Assembly (NCBI GenBank): GCA_025936205.1
Contig: JAICTU010000088.1
Location: forward strand, 1 to 23,030
Length of the DNA: 23,030 nucleotides
Direction of reading: 5' to 3'
Source: Polyangiaceae bacterium
GTDB lineage: Bacteria; Myxococcota; Polyangia; Polyangiales; Polyangiaceae
Below are positions 8,065 to 15,892 of this stretch, piece by piece (position 1 is the first letter of the stretch; every line of letters starts with the position of its first letter). The notes under the pieces were generated by a model, which did no database searches, had not been told where the DNA came from, and saw only the letters and a program-made list of their open reading frames with translations. Both the position numbers and the translations under genes were made by a program.

Positions 8065-9674
8065 GCGCGGCTCAGCGCGCGCTCCGACCGCGCGCGGAGC
8101 TGCTCCCGATCACCCAGCACCATGCCCCTGGGCACGGCGCGTTTCGCGCACGCGATCGCTGCCTCGTCCGTCGGCAAGAAGGCACAGTGCGAGGCAACGT
8201 TCAGCGCGTCGCGGTGCAGGTCGCTCTTGGGCTCCACCGCAGCGAGCACCCGCTGCGCGCCGCTGCGATCTCCCTTCCAGCACAGATTGAGCGCCTGTGC
8301 GACCTGACCCGGGACGTAGTCGGGTTTGAGCGAGAGCGCTCGCTGAATGGTGCGCTCCGCCAGCTCGGGCTGGTCCGCCATGCGGTGTACGCGCGAAAGC
8401 GAGGTCCAGGATCTGGGTGAAGCGGGCGCTGTCAGCGCGGCGAACGTCCACAAGCTCGCTTCGGAGGCCCAGACGGAGGTTGCCGACCAGCACAGCGGCA
8501 CACCCAGCGCGCAGAGCCCGAGCAGCGCTGCCAGAGCGGCGGCAGCCTGGCGACGTGCCAGCTCGCGGAACAGCCAACCCACGGCGAGCGCCGCCGCCAG
8601 GCTGCCGGTGAACCAGTAGCGATCGGCGAGCTCGTTGGTCGGCGCGAACAGCGGAGCCGTCATCAGGGGTGCCGCGAGCGCCCACGCCAGCAGCCCTGCG
8701 CCGGCTCGCGTGCTTTCGCGGCGCCATGCGCACACACACAGCGCCAACAGCGGCACGAGGCCCAGCGCCCAGAGCCAGCTCGCGTCCGGCAACGGAGCGT
8801 ATTCAGGCCGCGTGCGCAACGGCAGCAGCGACTCCCACACGCTCCAGAGCTCGAAGCGCGCGCTGCGCAGCAAGCGTTCCGTCCACGAAGCATAGTCGGC
8901 GCGCGGGATCTGCTCGCCCAGAGCCGACAGCCCGAAGCGCCAGTTCAGCCACAGCAGCGCCACCACCGCTGCGTCGAGCGCGAGAGCGCCTTGCCTGATC
9001 CAGCGGGGCGGGCGCCGGATCAACACCAGAGAGCCGATGCAGAGCGGTGCGATCAACGCGCTCTCCTTGCTGGCGAGCGCCAGGAACCAGAGCGCCGCGA
9101 CGGCGTGAGGACGCCACCTGCTCGGGCGCGCAGCAGGCCAGAAACACACCGCCGCCGCCGCGAAGACGCCAGCCGTCGAGAGCAGATCCTCCCGGTAGTT
9201 CACCGCGGACACGACCTCCGAGTGCAACGGCATCAGCGCGAACGCCAGCCCCGCACCCAGCGCCGCAGAGAGGCTGCGAAACAACGCAAACGCGAGCAAG
9301 AAGGCCAGCACACTCACCAACGCATACAGCGCCAGCGAATCCAGGTGGTACCCGGCGGACGAGAGACCAAACAGCTGCCGATCCCACCAGAGCGAGAGCC
9401 CCATCAACGGGCGCGTGGCATCCGGCATCTTCCATTCCACGCTGCGACCGGACGCCGCTGCGCGGAGCAACTCGGGCAGCGCCTTGTCGAGGTGCCGGTT
9501 GCTGACGATGGTCCAGTAGTCGTCGTAGATGAAGCCGTGATCCGCGCTCGGTCCGTACGCGAGAACCGAAACGCAGACCACGAGCAACGCGCCCTGGAAC
9601 AAGCGGGGACGAGAGCACCTCAACAGGGCGCGGGCCTTGCTCGTCAGCTGCCGAATGCCGCTCACCGGACGCAA
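8058..9674 (-). CDS. TMTC-like polytopic membrane protein with C-terminal TPR region
   Basis: This 538-residue protein has many hydrophobic segments, the first at about 26-41. The first extracytoplasmic loop holds the acidic motif HGFIYDDYW (46-54), followed by TRPLMGLSLWWDRQLFGLSS (88-106) and MPLHSEVVSAVNYREDLLS (148-166). These blocks line up with those of the TMTC/GT-C family (FDD; RPL..L; HP.H.E.V..VVGRADLL), eukaryotic members of which are protein O-mannosyltransferases. After the last membrane segment (about 385-405) a soluble tail of about 120 residues with TPR-like helices (ELAERTIQRALSLKPDYVPG) follows, also as in TMTC. A protein- or lipid-glycosylating role from a polyprenyl-phosphate sugar is therefore likely but not shown. 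The longest frame starts at TTG 9674; GTG 9665 is an alternative, and an ATG at 9678 is out of frame. It converges on tamB with a 7-base overlap. Confidence 0.8.
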   Translation of the reverse strand: MRPVSGIRQLTSKARALLRCSRPRLFQGALLVVCVSVLAYGPSADHGFIYDDYWTIVSNRHLDKALPELLRAAASGRSVEWKMPDATRPLMGLSLWWDRQLFGLSSAGYHLDSLALYALVSVLAFLLAFALFRSLSAALGAGLAFALMPLHSEVVSAVNYREDLLSTAGVFAAAAVCFWPAARPSRWRPHAVAALWFLALASKESALIAPLCIGSLVLIRRPPRWIRQGALALDAAVVALLWLNWRFGLSALGEQIPRADYASWTERLLRSARFELWSVWESLLPLRTRPEYAPLPDASWLWALGLVPLLALCVCAWRRESTRAGAGLLAWALAAPLMTAPLFAPTNELADRYWFTGSLAAALAVGWLFRELARRQAAAALAALLGLCALGVPLCWSATSVWASEASLWTFAALTAPASPRSWTSLSRVHRMADQPELAERTIQRALSLKPDYVPGQVAQALNLCWKGDRSGAQRVLAAVEPKSDLHRDALNVASHCAFLPTDEAAIACAKRAVPRGMVLGDREQLRARSERALSRAQ

Positions 9675-9758
9675 CCATCCGCGTATGGAGGCGCGGAATC
9701 AACTGCGCTCGCGGCGCATCCATCGCTCGGGGGGACACCGGCGGGGGATGAAATGCAA

Positions 9759-9792
9759 AATCCGAAGCACGCTCGAAAGCGCGCTTCGGATT
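9759..9792. repeat. 10-bp inverted repeat (hairpin)
   Basis: AATCCGAAGC (9759-9768) is the exact complement of GCTTCGGATT (9783-9792), separated by 14 bases that can add further pairing. It lies 85 bases upstream of the TMTC-like start. It could be a terminator remnant, an operator or an RNA leader hairpin. Confidence 0.55.
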
Positions 9793-10050
9793 CCAGCGGG
9801 ATCTCCCAACGATCCCAGAGCCACCAGCGCGGCGAACATCACCGCGCCGGTTGCTTCATTCTGAATGTGGAGCCACCAGGCAGAGCTCAGCTCTGCTTTG
9901 CTCTTCCTGCCGACTCCACCCTGCTGCTCTACAATCAGGGCCGCTCAGGGCTAAGCGATCCGGCCCCTCTGCGTCTGCGTGCGCCACCGGCGCTCGTCGT
10001 TCGAGCTCTGCCACAGGAAGCGAACCCCCTGTGAGCTCCGAGCGCACGCT

Positions 10051-10085
10051 TACCTCTCGACGCGCTAAAGCCGCGCCGAGAGGTA
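10051..10085 (-). terminator. Hairpin downstream of the Gly/Ser-rich lipoprotein gene
   Basis: TACCTCTCG (10051-10059) pairs exactly with CGAGAGGTA (10077-10085), with extra CGCG/CGCG pairing inside. It begins 14 bases after the minus-strand stop at 10099, the right place for a terminator. There is no U-tract, so it may be an imperfect or Rho-assisted terminator. Confidence 0.55.
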
Positions 10086-10098
10086 TCCGATCGATGCC

Positions 10099-10428
10099 TC
10101 AGCCGTTCGAGGTCGGCCCGCTGTCGCCGCCGTCCGGACCACCGTCGCCCTGCTCGCCCGCACTGCCGCCTTCGCCCGCAGTACCTGCGCTGCCTGCACT
10201 CCCAGCACTGCCGGCCGAACCACCCTGGCTGGCGCCGCTGCTGCCCGCCGGACCGCTGTCAGCCTCGGAGGAACCCCCCGACGAGCCGCCGCTAGCGCCG
10301 CTGCCGCCGCTGCCACCGCCACCGCCCGTGCCGATGATGACGTCATCGTCACCGCAAGCGACGTAGAAGGAGCAGCTGAGCGCTGCCATCACGAGCACCA
10401 TAGGACCAAAGGAAGAACGCTTAGCCAT
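10099..10428 (-). CDS. Small Gly/Ser-rich lipoprotein
   Basis: The 109-residue product has a basic start (MAKRSS), a hydrophobic h-region (about 10-22) and Cys25 in FYVAC, followed by GDDDV, typical of surface lipoproteins from this kind of bacterium. From residue 34 the rest is low-complexity: a G5 run, then GGS, GSA and GSS units, with Asp/Glu toward the end. There is no folded domain. It may be a flexible, lipid-anchored surface or periplasmic spacer; the many Ser residues could be glycosylation sites, which is inference. Similar Ser/Gly linkers in myxobacterial proteins often join the lipid anchor to a folded domain, so this could also be the remnant of a longer protein, though no frameshift is visible. 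An AGG a few bases before ATG 10428 may act as ribosome binding site. A strong promoter lies immediately upstream. Confidence 0.75.
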   Translation of the reverse strand: MAKRSSFGPMVLVMAALSCSFYVACGDDDVIIGTGGGGGSGGSGASGGSSGGSSEADSGPAGSSGASQGGSAGSAGSAGSAGTAGEGGSAGEQGDGGPDGGDSGPTSNG

Positions 10429-10442
10429 AAATACCTGTCTTT

Positions 10443-10471
10443 ATTATCAGCCCACGCAGCAGAGGGGTCAA
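10443..10471 (-). promoter_or_regulatory. Near-consensus sigma70 promoter of the Gly/Ser-rich lipoprotein gene
   Basis: Read on the minus strand, TTGACC (10471-10466) and GATAAT (10448-10443) are separated by exactly 17 bases, each matching five of six consensus positions. Transcription would start near 10436, leaving a leader of only about 8 bases before ATG 10428. The surrounding 70 bases are clearly richer in A+T than the rest of the window. Confidence 0.7.
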
Positions 10472-10501
10472 CGAAATTTACAGCAACAGAACCTTGTTCA
10501 C

Positions 10502-10774
10502 ATGCTTCGGTATGAGTTGCGCTTCGCCGTGACAACGCGCTCGCTCATCGAAGCACGTACGAAGGCGACGTGCGCACGCGCGCTGCAACACACACAGTTG
10601 TTTCCGCCGAGCCCCATCGCCCGAGCGAAGGAGGATCGCACGATCGGTTCGTACGATGTCGCGGTCGAGGGGAGCAGCTGGGTTGGTTGCATCGTCGGCG
10701 GATCGCTAAAAGTCACTGGAGAGGAACGTCACCCGGGCATCGCCCTGCAGCCCGGAGACTCTCGCGAGTTATGA
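10502..10774 (+). CDS. Doubtful small hypothetical protein (90 aa)
   Basis: An ATG-started frame of 90 residues, MLRYELRF to GDSREL, diverges from the small lipoprotein gene. In favour: about three-quarters of its third codon positions are G or C, its composition is balanced rather than Arg/Pro-heavy like antisense shadows, and it has a plausible beta-rich C-terminal half (GSYDVAVEGSSWVGCIVGG). Against: no ribosome binding site precedes ATG 10502, no family is recognised, and the frame sits in a region without other genes. It may be a degraded fragment of a larger gene. Confidence 0.35.
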   Translation: MLRYELRFAVTTRSLIEARTKATCARALQHTQLFPPSPIARAKEDRTIGSYDVAVEGSSWVGCIVGGSLKVTGEERHPGIALQPGDSREL

Positions 10775-11296
10775 TTTCCGGTCTATTTCAGAGTCTCTCG
10801 AGGCGGGTCGGACGCGCGTGCTCCTCCCCGTACACGTACCGTGCTTCGACTGTAGGTGAGTCGGCTCCCAACAGTCGGCAGCGTCTCCAGAACGGCGTGT
10901 GGTGGAAGCAGTTTAGGGCGTCCTCCACTCGGACCCAAGTTTTGATGAGCAACTCGGAGCGACGCGCGCTTCACCCCTGAGGCTGTGCAGGCGGTGAACC
11001 GAGAAGGTCGCACAGAGTCTGATCTGACCCGGTGCATCGGGCCAGGACATTTGCTCGAGGTTCGGCTGCAGGCGCACGTAGATTCTTCCGGGATGAGGCT
11101 GGGGCATCACCCAGGCGGCACACCGACGTTCCTTCCAGCAGGAACGGGGCCGGGTGGCAAAATCCCGCCAATTCCGGGCGCGCCGCCTGTCGCGCCCTGA
11201 TCTGGCTGTCGCGCTGTGCAAATGGTAGGCGCTGAAGCTGAACGCTCGCTGTCACGATGCGGCGCCCCCGCAGCTCGGAGGCGCGTGAAGGCCTCT
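10775..11296. other. About 520 bases without a recognisable gene
   Basis: Between the doubtful ORF and the GT-C-like gene no frame gives a family-like protein; stops are frequent and composition varies. The only clear signal is GAAGG at 11287-11291, five bases before ATG 11297, the ribosome binding site of the next gene. The stretch may be a decayed gene or a long regulatory leader. Confidence 0.5.
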
Positions 11297-12916
11297 ATGG
11301 AACAGCTCCTGTCTGCCCCCGCGCGCTGGAGGGACTCGCTCTCCAACGCTTTGGAACATCCACTTCATCGCCTGCGCATCGGCTATGCCGCCTGGCTCTT
11401 CGGGATCTTCTGCTACTTCCTGCCAGCCGCCACCTGGAATCCGGTGTCGCGCTTCGATCTGACCCGTTCGGTCGTGGAGCATGGAACGTTCGCCATCGAC
11501 GCCTACGTCGACAACACCGGCGACCGCGCGCACCGGGGCGAGCACTGGTACAGCGACAAAGCTCCCCTCGCCGCGCTCCTCGCCGTGCCTGCCTATCAAG
11601 CGTACCACTGGATGGAACATTCGCGCGGCAAGTCGCCGTCGTATGAAGTCGTCGGTAAACCGGGTGAGGCGCCGCAGCGGGTCAACGTGAACCGCTCCTT
11701 CCAGAGGGCGCTGTATGTATGCTCGCTCTCGACCGCTGCACTCGCTGGAGTGGCGGCGGGCCTCGCACTGTTCGAGCTGTTGCGGCGCCGCCTGTCGACG
11801 CCCACGGCGCTGGCGGGCTCCGCCGTAGCCGTGCTCGCAACGCCGTTCTTTCCCTATGCCACCAGCTTCTACGGCCATGCGATGGCGGCCGGCCTCGTGA
11901 CAGTGGCGGTAGCCCTGCTGGATACCTGGGGCGCCTCTCCGATGGGCTCGCTGGAGCTACCCTCGCGTCGTCGCGCGCTCCTGGCGGGGGCTTGCCTGGG
12001 CACCAGCATGGGTTGCGAATATCTGAGCACCGTACCAGCCGTCGTCGTGTCGCTGGTGTTTGGGCTCGGATTCGTGCTGCACGCTCCGGATCGACGCCGT
12101 GCGGCGCTGCGCTGCGCCTCGGAGCTCCTCTTGCCGATGGCCGCGGGCGCGCTCGTTCCCGTGCTGATCATCGCGAGCTATCACTGGGCCTGTTTCGGCG
12201 CACCGTGGCGCACGGGCTACTCCTTCGTCGTCGATCCCAAGTTCGCCGCCGGACACGCGAGCGGTCTGCTCGGCATACGCCTGCCGACCGCGGCTGGACT
12301 CTGGGGGCTCACGTTTGGGCGCTTGCGCGGCCTTTTCTACATCGCACCGCTGGCGCTCGCCATGCTGGTCGGGCTGCTCGCACGGGCTCGCTCCCGCGAC
12401 CGCGCTGCGCTGGCCGGGCTCGGCGCGTTCCTGGCGCTGCTGCTCGTCAATTCCAGCTACTACATGTGGTGGGGCGGCGCCGCCGCGGGCCCTCGCCACC
12501 TGGTGCCTGCGCTGGGTCTGCTGGCGCTCGGCGTGCCCTGGCTCTGGGAGCGGACCTGGCTGCGCTACGCGTGCGGAGCGCTGGCCCTGGTGTCGCTGTT
12601 CAACATGATCGGTTTCAGCGCGGTCGGCCTGGAAGCGCCCGAGCACGGCGACGTGCTGCGGGATTTCGTCTACCAGCGCCTGGCGGCCGGCAAGCTCTCG
12701 GCGCTCAGCGGCGCTTCCAACCTGGGCATCGAGTTCGGCGTGGTGCGCGGAGGCTCGCTCGGTCCGCTGCTGGTCTGGCTGCTGGTGGGTGCGCGCATGC
12801 TCTATCGCCAGGCGCGCGAGCTCCTCGCGGACGCGGGCTCCAACTCTTCACCGACCGAGGCTGCGCCCCCTGCCGCCGCGCCGCCCGCGGAAGCGGCTCC
12901 CTCGACCACCGGTTGA
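11297..12916 (+). CDS. Polytopic GT-C-glycosyltransferase-like membrane protein
   Basis: ATG 11297 was chosen because GAAGG sits five bases upstream; the frame is open 27 codons further but without such a site. The 539-residue protein begins with a short cytoplasmic part, a first membrane helix (about 29-45), then a long loop with RFDL (52-55), DNTGDRAHRG (72-81) and WYSDKAP (84-90), followed by around ten more hydrophobic segments and a Pro/Ala/Ser-rich tail (last 35 residues). An acidic first loop plus a YSDKAP-type motif before the second helix is characteristic of bacterial GT39/ArnT-like GT-C proteins, which transfer a sugar from a polyprenyl-phosphate donor on the outer side of the membrane. 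Substrate and acceptor are unknown; a transporter or O-antigen-ligase-like role cannot be excluded. It ends at strong hairpins shared with the convergent VWA gene. Confidence 0.75.
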   Translation: MEQLLSAPARWRDSLSNALEHPLHRLRIGYAAWLFGIFCYFLPAATWNPVSRFDLTRSVVEHGTFAIDAYVDNTGDRAHRGEHWYSDKAPLAALLAVPAYQAYHWMEHSRGKSPSYEVVGKPGEAPQRVNVNRSFQRALYVCSLSTAALAGVAAGLALFELLRRRLSTPTALAGSAVAVLATPFFPYATSFYGHAMAAGLVTVAVALLDTWGASPMGSLELPSRRRALLAGACLGTSMGCEYLSTVPAVVVSLVFGLGFVLHAPDRRRAALRCASELLLPMAAGALVPVLIIASYHWACFGAPWRTGYSFVVDPKFAAGHASGLLGIRLPTAAGLWGLTFGRLRGLFYIAPLALAMLVGLLARARSRDRAALAGLGAFLALLLVNSSYYMWWGGAAAGPRHLVPALGLLALGVPWLWERTWLRYACGALALVSLFNMIGFSAVGLEAPEHGDVLRDFVYQRLAAGKLSALSGASNLGIEFGVVRGGSLGPLLVWLLVGARMLYRQARELLADAGSNSSPTEAAPPAAAPPAEAAPSTTG

Positions 12917-12932
12917 AGGCTTGCCTGCTTCT

Positions 12933-12958
12933 CCGCCGCCCGCCGGAGCAGGCGGCGG
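12933..12958. terminator. GC-rich hairpin after the GT-C-like gene
   Basis: CCGCCGCC (12933-12940) pairs with GGCGGCGG (12951-12958). An alternative fold pairs GCCTGCT (12923-12929) with AGCAGGC (12947-12953). It lies 17 bases after the stop, with no T-run. Confidence 0.4.
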
Positions 12959-12983
12959 TGGGCTCGGCACCCCTGAAAGCACT

Positions 12984-13015
12984 GAATCCCGCCGCTGAGG
13001 CCAGCGGCGGGATTC
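12984..13015. terminator. Strong 14-bp hairpin between convergent genes
   Basis: GAATCCCGCCGCTG (12984-12997) and CAGCGGCGGGATTC (13002-13015) are exact complements around a 4-base loop. It sits between the ends of two convergent genes (12916 and 13057), so a bidirectional terminator is the simplest reading. Both flanks are only weakly A/T-rich. Confidence 0.75.
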
Positions 13016-13056
13016 ATACTCACCCGTTCGTTGTGAGGGGCTTCCCCCCCAGGGCG

Positions 13057-15588
13057 CTACTCGCGAGCAGCGAACGAGGACCCGGTGCAGGCCACGAAGG
13101 TCGTGGTGTTGGCACCGAGCCCGCGGCCCACGAAGCGCAGCAGGCGCTTTTGCGTGGCCGGGCAGGCAGCGACCAGCTCCGGGTTGCTGGTGCGCGGATC
13201 GTCATCCACGTAGCACCAGCCCTCGACTCCCGCCGCGTCCGTATCGTTCTTGCAGACCTGCAGAGCCTTGGCTGCGTCCGGACGGTCCACTTGCGAGACC
13301 TGCTGCACCTCGCACAGGCACGCGCGGCTGCAGCTCGGATCGTCCGCGCCGCACGGCTTGCCCACTTCATTCGCCAGCTGGCCGCGGACGATCGCGTCCA
13401 GCCGATCGCTGGGCACCCTGCGCGCGAACTGCGCCTCGCAAGGCGGGCAGGCCAGCGTTGCGCCCGTGTTCGCATCCTTCGGCGGCTGGGGAGTGGTCTC
13501 CACCAGCGTGCAGGGCACCGAGCCGTCCTCGCTCACCGTCAGCGCGCGCGGCAGGCAGCGGTTGCCCAGCTGCTCCTTCAAGCGGTCGACGATGGCGGCG
13601 ATGGCCGGACGATAGCCGTAGTCCGGATCGTCGGTGCGCGTGACGTTGCGCGCGCAGATCGACGCGACGATGGAGTTCGTCGACTTCTCGCCGAAGTCCT
13701 TGAGCACCTGCAGCTCGCGCGTTCCGGGGTAGGCCTTGGCCCAGTACTGGGTCGTGCCGGCCTGGCTCGCGCCCGGCGTCTGCTCGCAGAGCGGGCGATC
13801 GAGCACGCCCACGTAGCAGTCGCAGTTGTCCTTGTTCGGATCGAGCTTCGAGCAGTCGCGCGTCGGCTCCAGCGGAAAGATACAGGCGTACTGCAGGTCG
13901 TCGGCGCGCGGCGCCGCGCCCATCTGCGTGGCGGTACCCTGCGTCGTGTCGTAGTCGCGCCCGTTGATGGTGTTGCCCGGCGTGATGCCCGGGCGCGGGT
14001 ACTGCGGGCTCTCGACCATCTGCGGCAGGGTCGGCGGAGTTCCCGGCTGGCTCGTGACCTCCGGCTGCGAGCCGCTGGCAGCGCGCCAGGGCCTGCCGGG
14101 ATTGCCCAGGATCTGATCCCAGACGTTATCCGCGGTCAGCTCCTTGTAGGTCTTGAAGCGCAGGTTGTTGGCAGCGATGTCGCGCCCATTGGCGTCCTTC
14201 TTGGCCTCGATCGCTTGCCACGGAACACCCACGATGCCGCCGAGGAACACCAGGGACGGCAGGCGGCCGCCTTCGAACAGCGGGTTGGTGCGAATGTCAG
14301 CCTGATCGCAGCCATCCGTGGACAGGTCCAGCGCGTTCCAGCACAGCTCAAACTGCGTGAGCGCATTCACGTAGCGCTGCGTCGGGTACAGGAAGTCGAC
14401 ACCGAAGCGACGCTTCTGCTGATAGCAACGCAGGTTCTGCCCGTCCTGCTCCGGCGGGAGCCGGTTCTCATTCGCTGCGTCGGACTTGCAAGCAGGATCC
14501 GGCGTGCAGCCCGCGGGCGGCGTCAGCGGGCACGAATAACAGCACTTGTCATTCGGGTCGTCCGCGCACTTGGACGAGCCCTTGAACATGGGCCGCGTAT
14601 CTTCGATGTTGAACACCACCCAGGTCTGGTTGCCGACCTGCGCGGAGCAGTCGTTCTCGTCGGTCAGCATGATGATCGCGACCAGCGAGTCAGGGCGGAG
14701 GAAGGCCTCGCGCTGCGCGAGCAGTGTATCGTCGAGCAGGATACGGTTGTCCGGACCCGTCGAGGGCTGCACGCAGTTGAGCGCGGTCGACTGGCTGCCG
14801 CGGCACTGCACGCGCGCCAGCTGCTTGTACGGGACCGGGTCGACCAAGAATCGATACCAGCTCTCCAGCGAGGCTTCCCAGCCGCAACCGTTCTCGCCCA
14901 CCGCCGTCACCTGGCGCTGGAAGTTCAGGTTGAAGGTGCTGAGGTCCGTCGGATTCGGGCCGCTCGCGCGCCACTCCAGAAAGCCCTGCTTGTTGGCGCC
15001 GGTGTTCGTGCCGCGCGCCAGGCTGCCCATCAGGTGGGCCATGTCGACCTGGTCGGGCTTGTACTTGGAGGCATTGGTATCCGCCGGGCAAGCCACGTTG
15101 GCGCCCACGTCACCCAAGCTCGACGACACGATACCGATGTTGATGTTCTTGATCGGGTTGAACTCCTGACTCTGCCCCTCGGGACAGGTCGTGGAGCCCT
15201 CGGGCGGAGCGGCATGCTGGCCACCCTGCGCATCGACGCAGATCGGATTCACCAGGCGGCTCACGAGGTCCGGCACGGCAGCGCGCAGAATGGCCTGCTT
15301 GTCGCTCATGGAGATCGAGTTATCGATCATGAAGAGCAGGTCGATCTTATCGACGGACGTCTGCGTGATCTTGTCGATGAAGATGTTCGTCGTCACCGGC
15401 GGCGGCGAACCGATCGGACGATCGAGACAGGCCAGGGCCGCCATGGCGATGCCCGCGCCGACCCACAACGAAGCCGCCCACACCCGCGCGCGCGAGAACC
15501 GCGCTCTGGAGAACGAGGTGCGGGGTCTCCCCGCAGTGGTAGGGCGTGAAGCCCAGCGTCCGAAACCGCGCTCAGAAGTTATTTGCAT
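13057..15588 (-). CDS. VWA-domain, cysteine-rich lipoprotein
   Basis: The 843-residue product from ATG 15588 has an unusually long Arg-rich n-region (about 35 residues), a hydrophobic segment (37-53) and Cys54 in MAALAC, a good lipobox. A von Willebrand factor A domain follows: IDLLFMIDNSISMS (82-95) carries the DxSxS metal-ion-dependent adhesion motif (D89, S91, S93), and IIMLTDENDC near residue 307 is a later conserved strand and loop. The domain is interrupted by long insertions and followed by about 500 residues without a recognised family. Thirty-four Cys follow the lipid Cys, many in CxxC-like clusters (CCYSC, CDC, CPPC, CSRACLC), suggesting extensive disulfides in the periplasm or on the surface. 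A binding or adhesion role is inferred. GAGGAG lies 13 bases before ATG 15588, rather far; the frame is open to 15666, and GTG near 15484 would give a shorter signal. No catalytic residues are seen. Confidence 0.85.
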   Translation of the reverse strand: MQITSERGFGRWASRPTTAGRPRTSFSRARFSRARVWAASLWVGAGIAMAALACLDRPIGSPPPVTTNIFIDKITQTSVDKIDLLFMIDNSISMSDKQAILRAAVPDLVSRLVNPICVDAQGGQHAAPPEGSTTCPEGQSQEFNPIKNINIGIVSSSLGDVGANVACPADTNASKYKPDQVDMAHLMGSLARGTNTGANKQGFLEWRASGPNPTDLSTFNLNFQRQVTAVGENGCGWEASLESWYRFLVDPVPYKQLARVQCRGSQSTALNCVQPSTGPDNRILLDDTLLAQREAFLRPDSLVAIIMLTDENDCSAQVGNQTWVVFNIEDTRPMFKGSSKCADDPNDKCCYSCPLTPPAGCTPDPACKSDAANENRLPPEQDGQNLRCYQQKRRFGVDFLYPTQRYVNALTQFELCWNALDLSTDGCDQADIRTNPLFEGGRLPSLVFLGGIVGVPWQAIEAKKDANGRDIAANNLRFKTYKELTADNVWDQILGNPGRPWRAASGSQPEVTSQPGTPPTLPQMVESPQYPRPGITPGNTINGRDYDTTQGTATQMGAAPRADDLQYACIFPLEPTRDCSKLDPNKDNCDCYVGVLDRPLCEQTPGASQAGTTQYWAKAYPGTRELQVLKDFGEKSTNSIVASICARNVTRTDDPDYGYRPAIAAIVDRLKEQLGNRCLPRALTVSEDGSVPCTLVETTPQPPKDANTGATLACPPCEAQFARRVPSDRLDAIVRGQLANEVGKPCGADDPSCSRACLCEVQQVSQVDRPDAAKALQVCKNDTDAAGVEGWCYVDDDPRTSNPELVAACPATQKRLLRFVGRGLGANTTTFVACTGSSFAARE

Positions 15589-15892
15589 ACTGTCGTACCC
15601 GCTCCTCGGATTAACATCTCCACAAAGCCGGAGCAACCTCCGCGCCGGGCTTTTGCGTGTAGGCAACCCGGCGAATTCTCGGCAGCTATGTTTAGTTTAC
15701 GCGCCCCGCCGACGCCGCACGGGTGTCGGGTCTACGGCGCACACCTGGGCGAGCAATTTCGGCGCAGCGCGTTGCACCGCGCAAGCTCCCCGCAGGGACA
15801 TTTACCGCGGGGGTGAGGCGCTCTGAACCAGACGCGCGCGTTCCAGCCAGGACCCGTCCCGAACTGCTTCAACCCTGCGAATCCACGCGCCC
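15589..15892. other. 304-base gap between uvrC and the VWA lipoprotein gene
   Basis: Both neighbours are on the minus strand, so this gap holds the uvrC 3' end and the VWA gene leader. An imperfect stem (AAAGCC at 15624-15629 with GGCTTT at 15648-15653) lies about 36 bases upstream of the VWA start. No convincing promoter or coding frame was found. Confidence 0.5.

Larger units (their letters stand above)
9675..10098. other. 424-base gap without a recognised gene
   Basis: This gap lies upstream of the TMTC-like gene and downstream of the small lipoprotein, both on the minus strand. No frame shows a convincing protein. It contains two clear hairpins, listed separately. The TMTC-like gene's promoter should be here, but no good -35/-10 pair was found. 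Confidence 0.55.

Noticed and set aside
10130..10330. Apparent repeat array of GC-rich triplets
   Set aside because: It is the coding sequence of the Gly/Ser-rich lipoprotein; the periodicity is a codon effect, with no spacer structure that would suggest CRISPR.
11719..15549. A 1276-codon open frame on the plus strand
   Set aside because: It crosses the GT-C-like gene in another frame and then runs antisense to the VWA lipoprotein. Its product is Arg/Ala/Gly-rich with no domain; such frames are expected in very GC-rich DNA.
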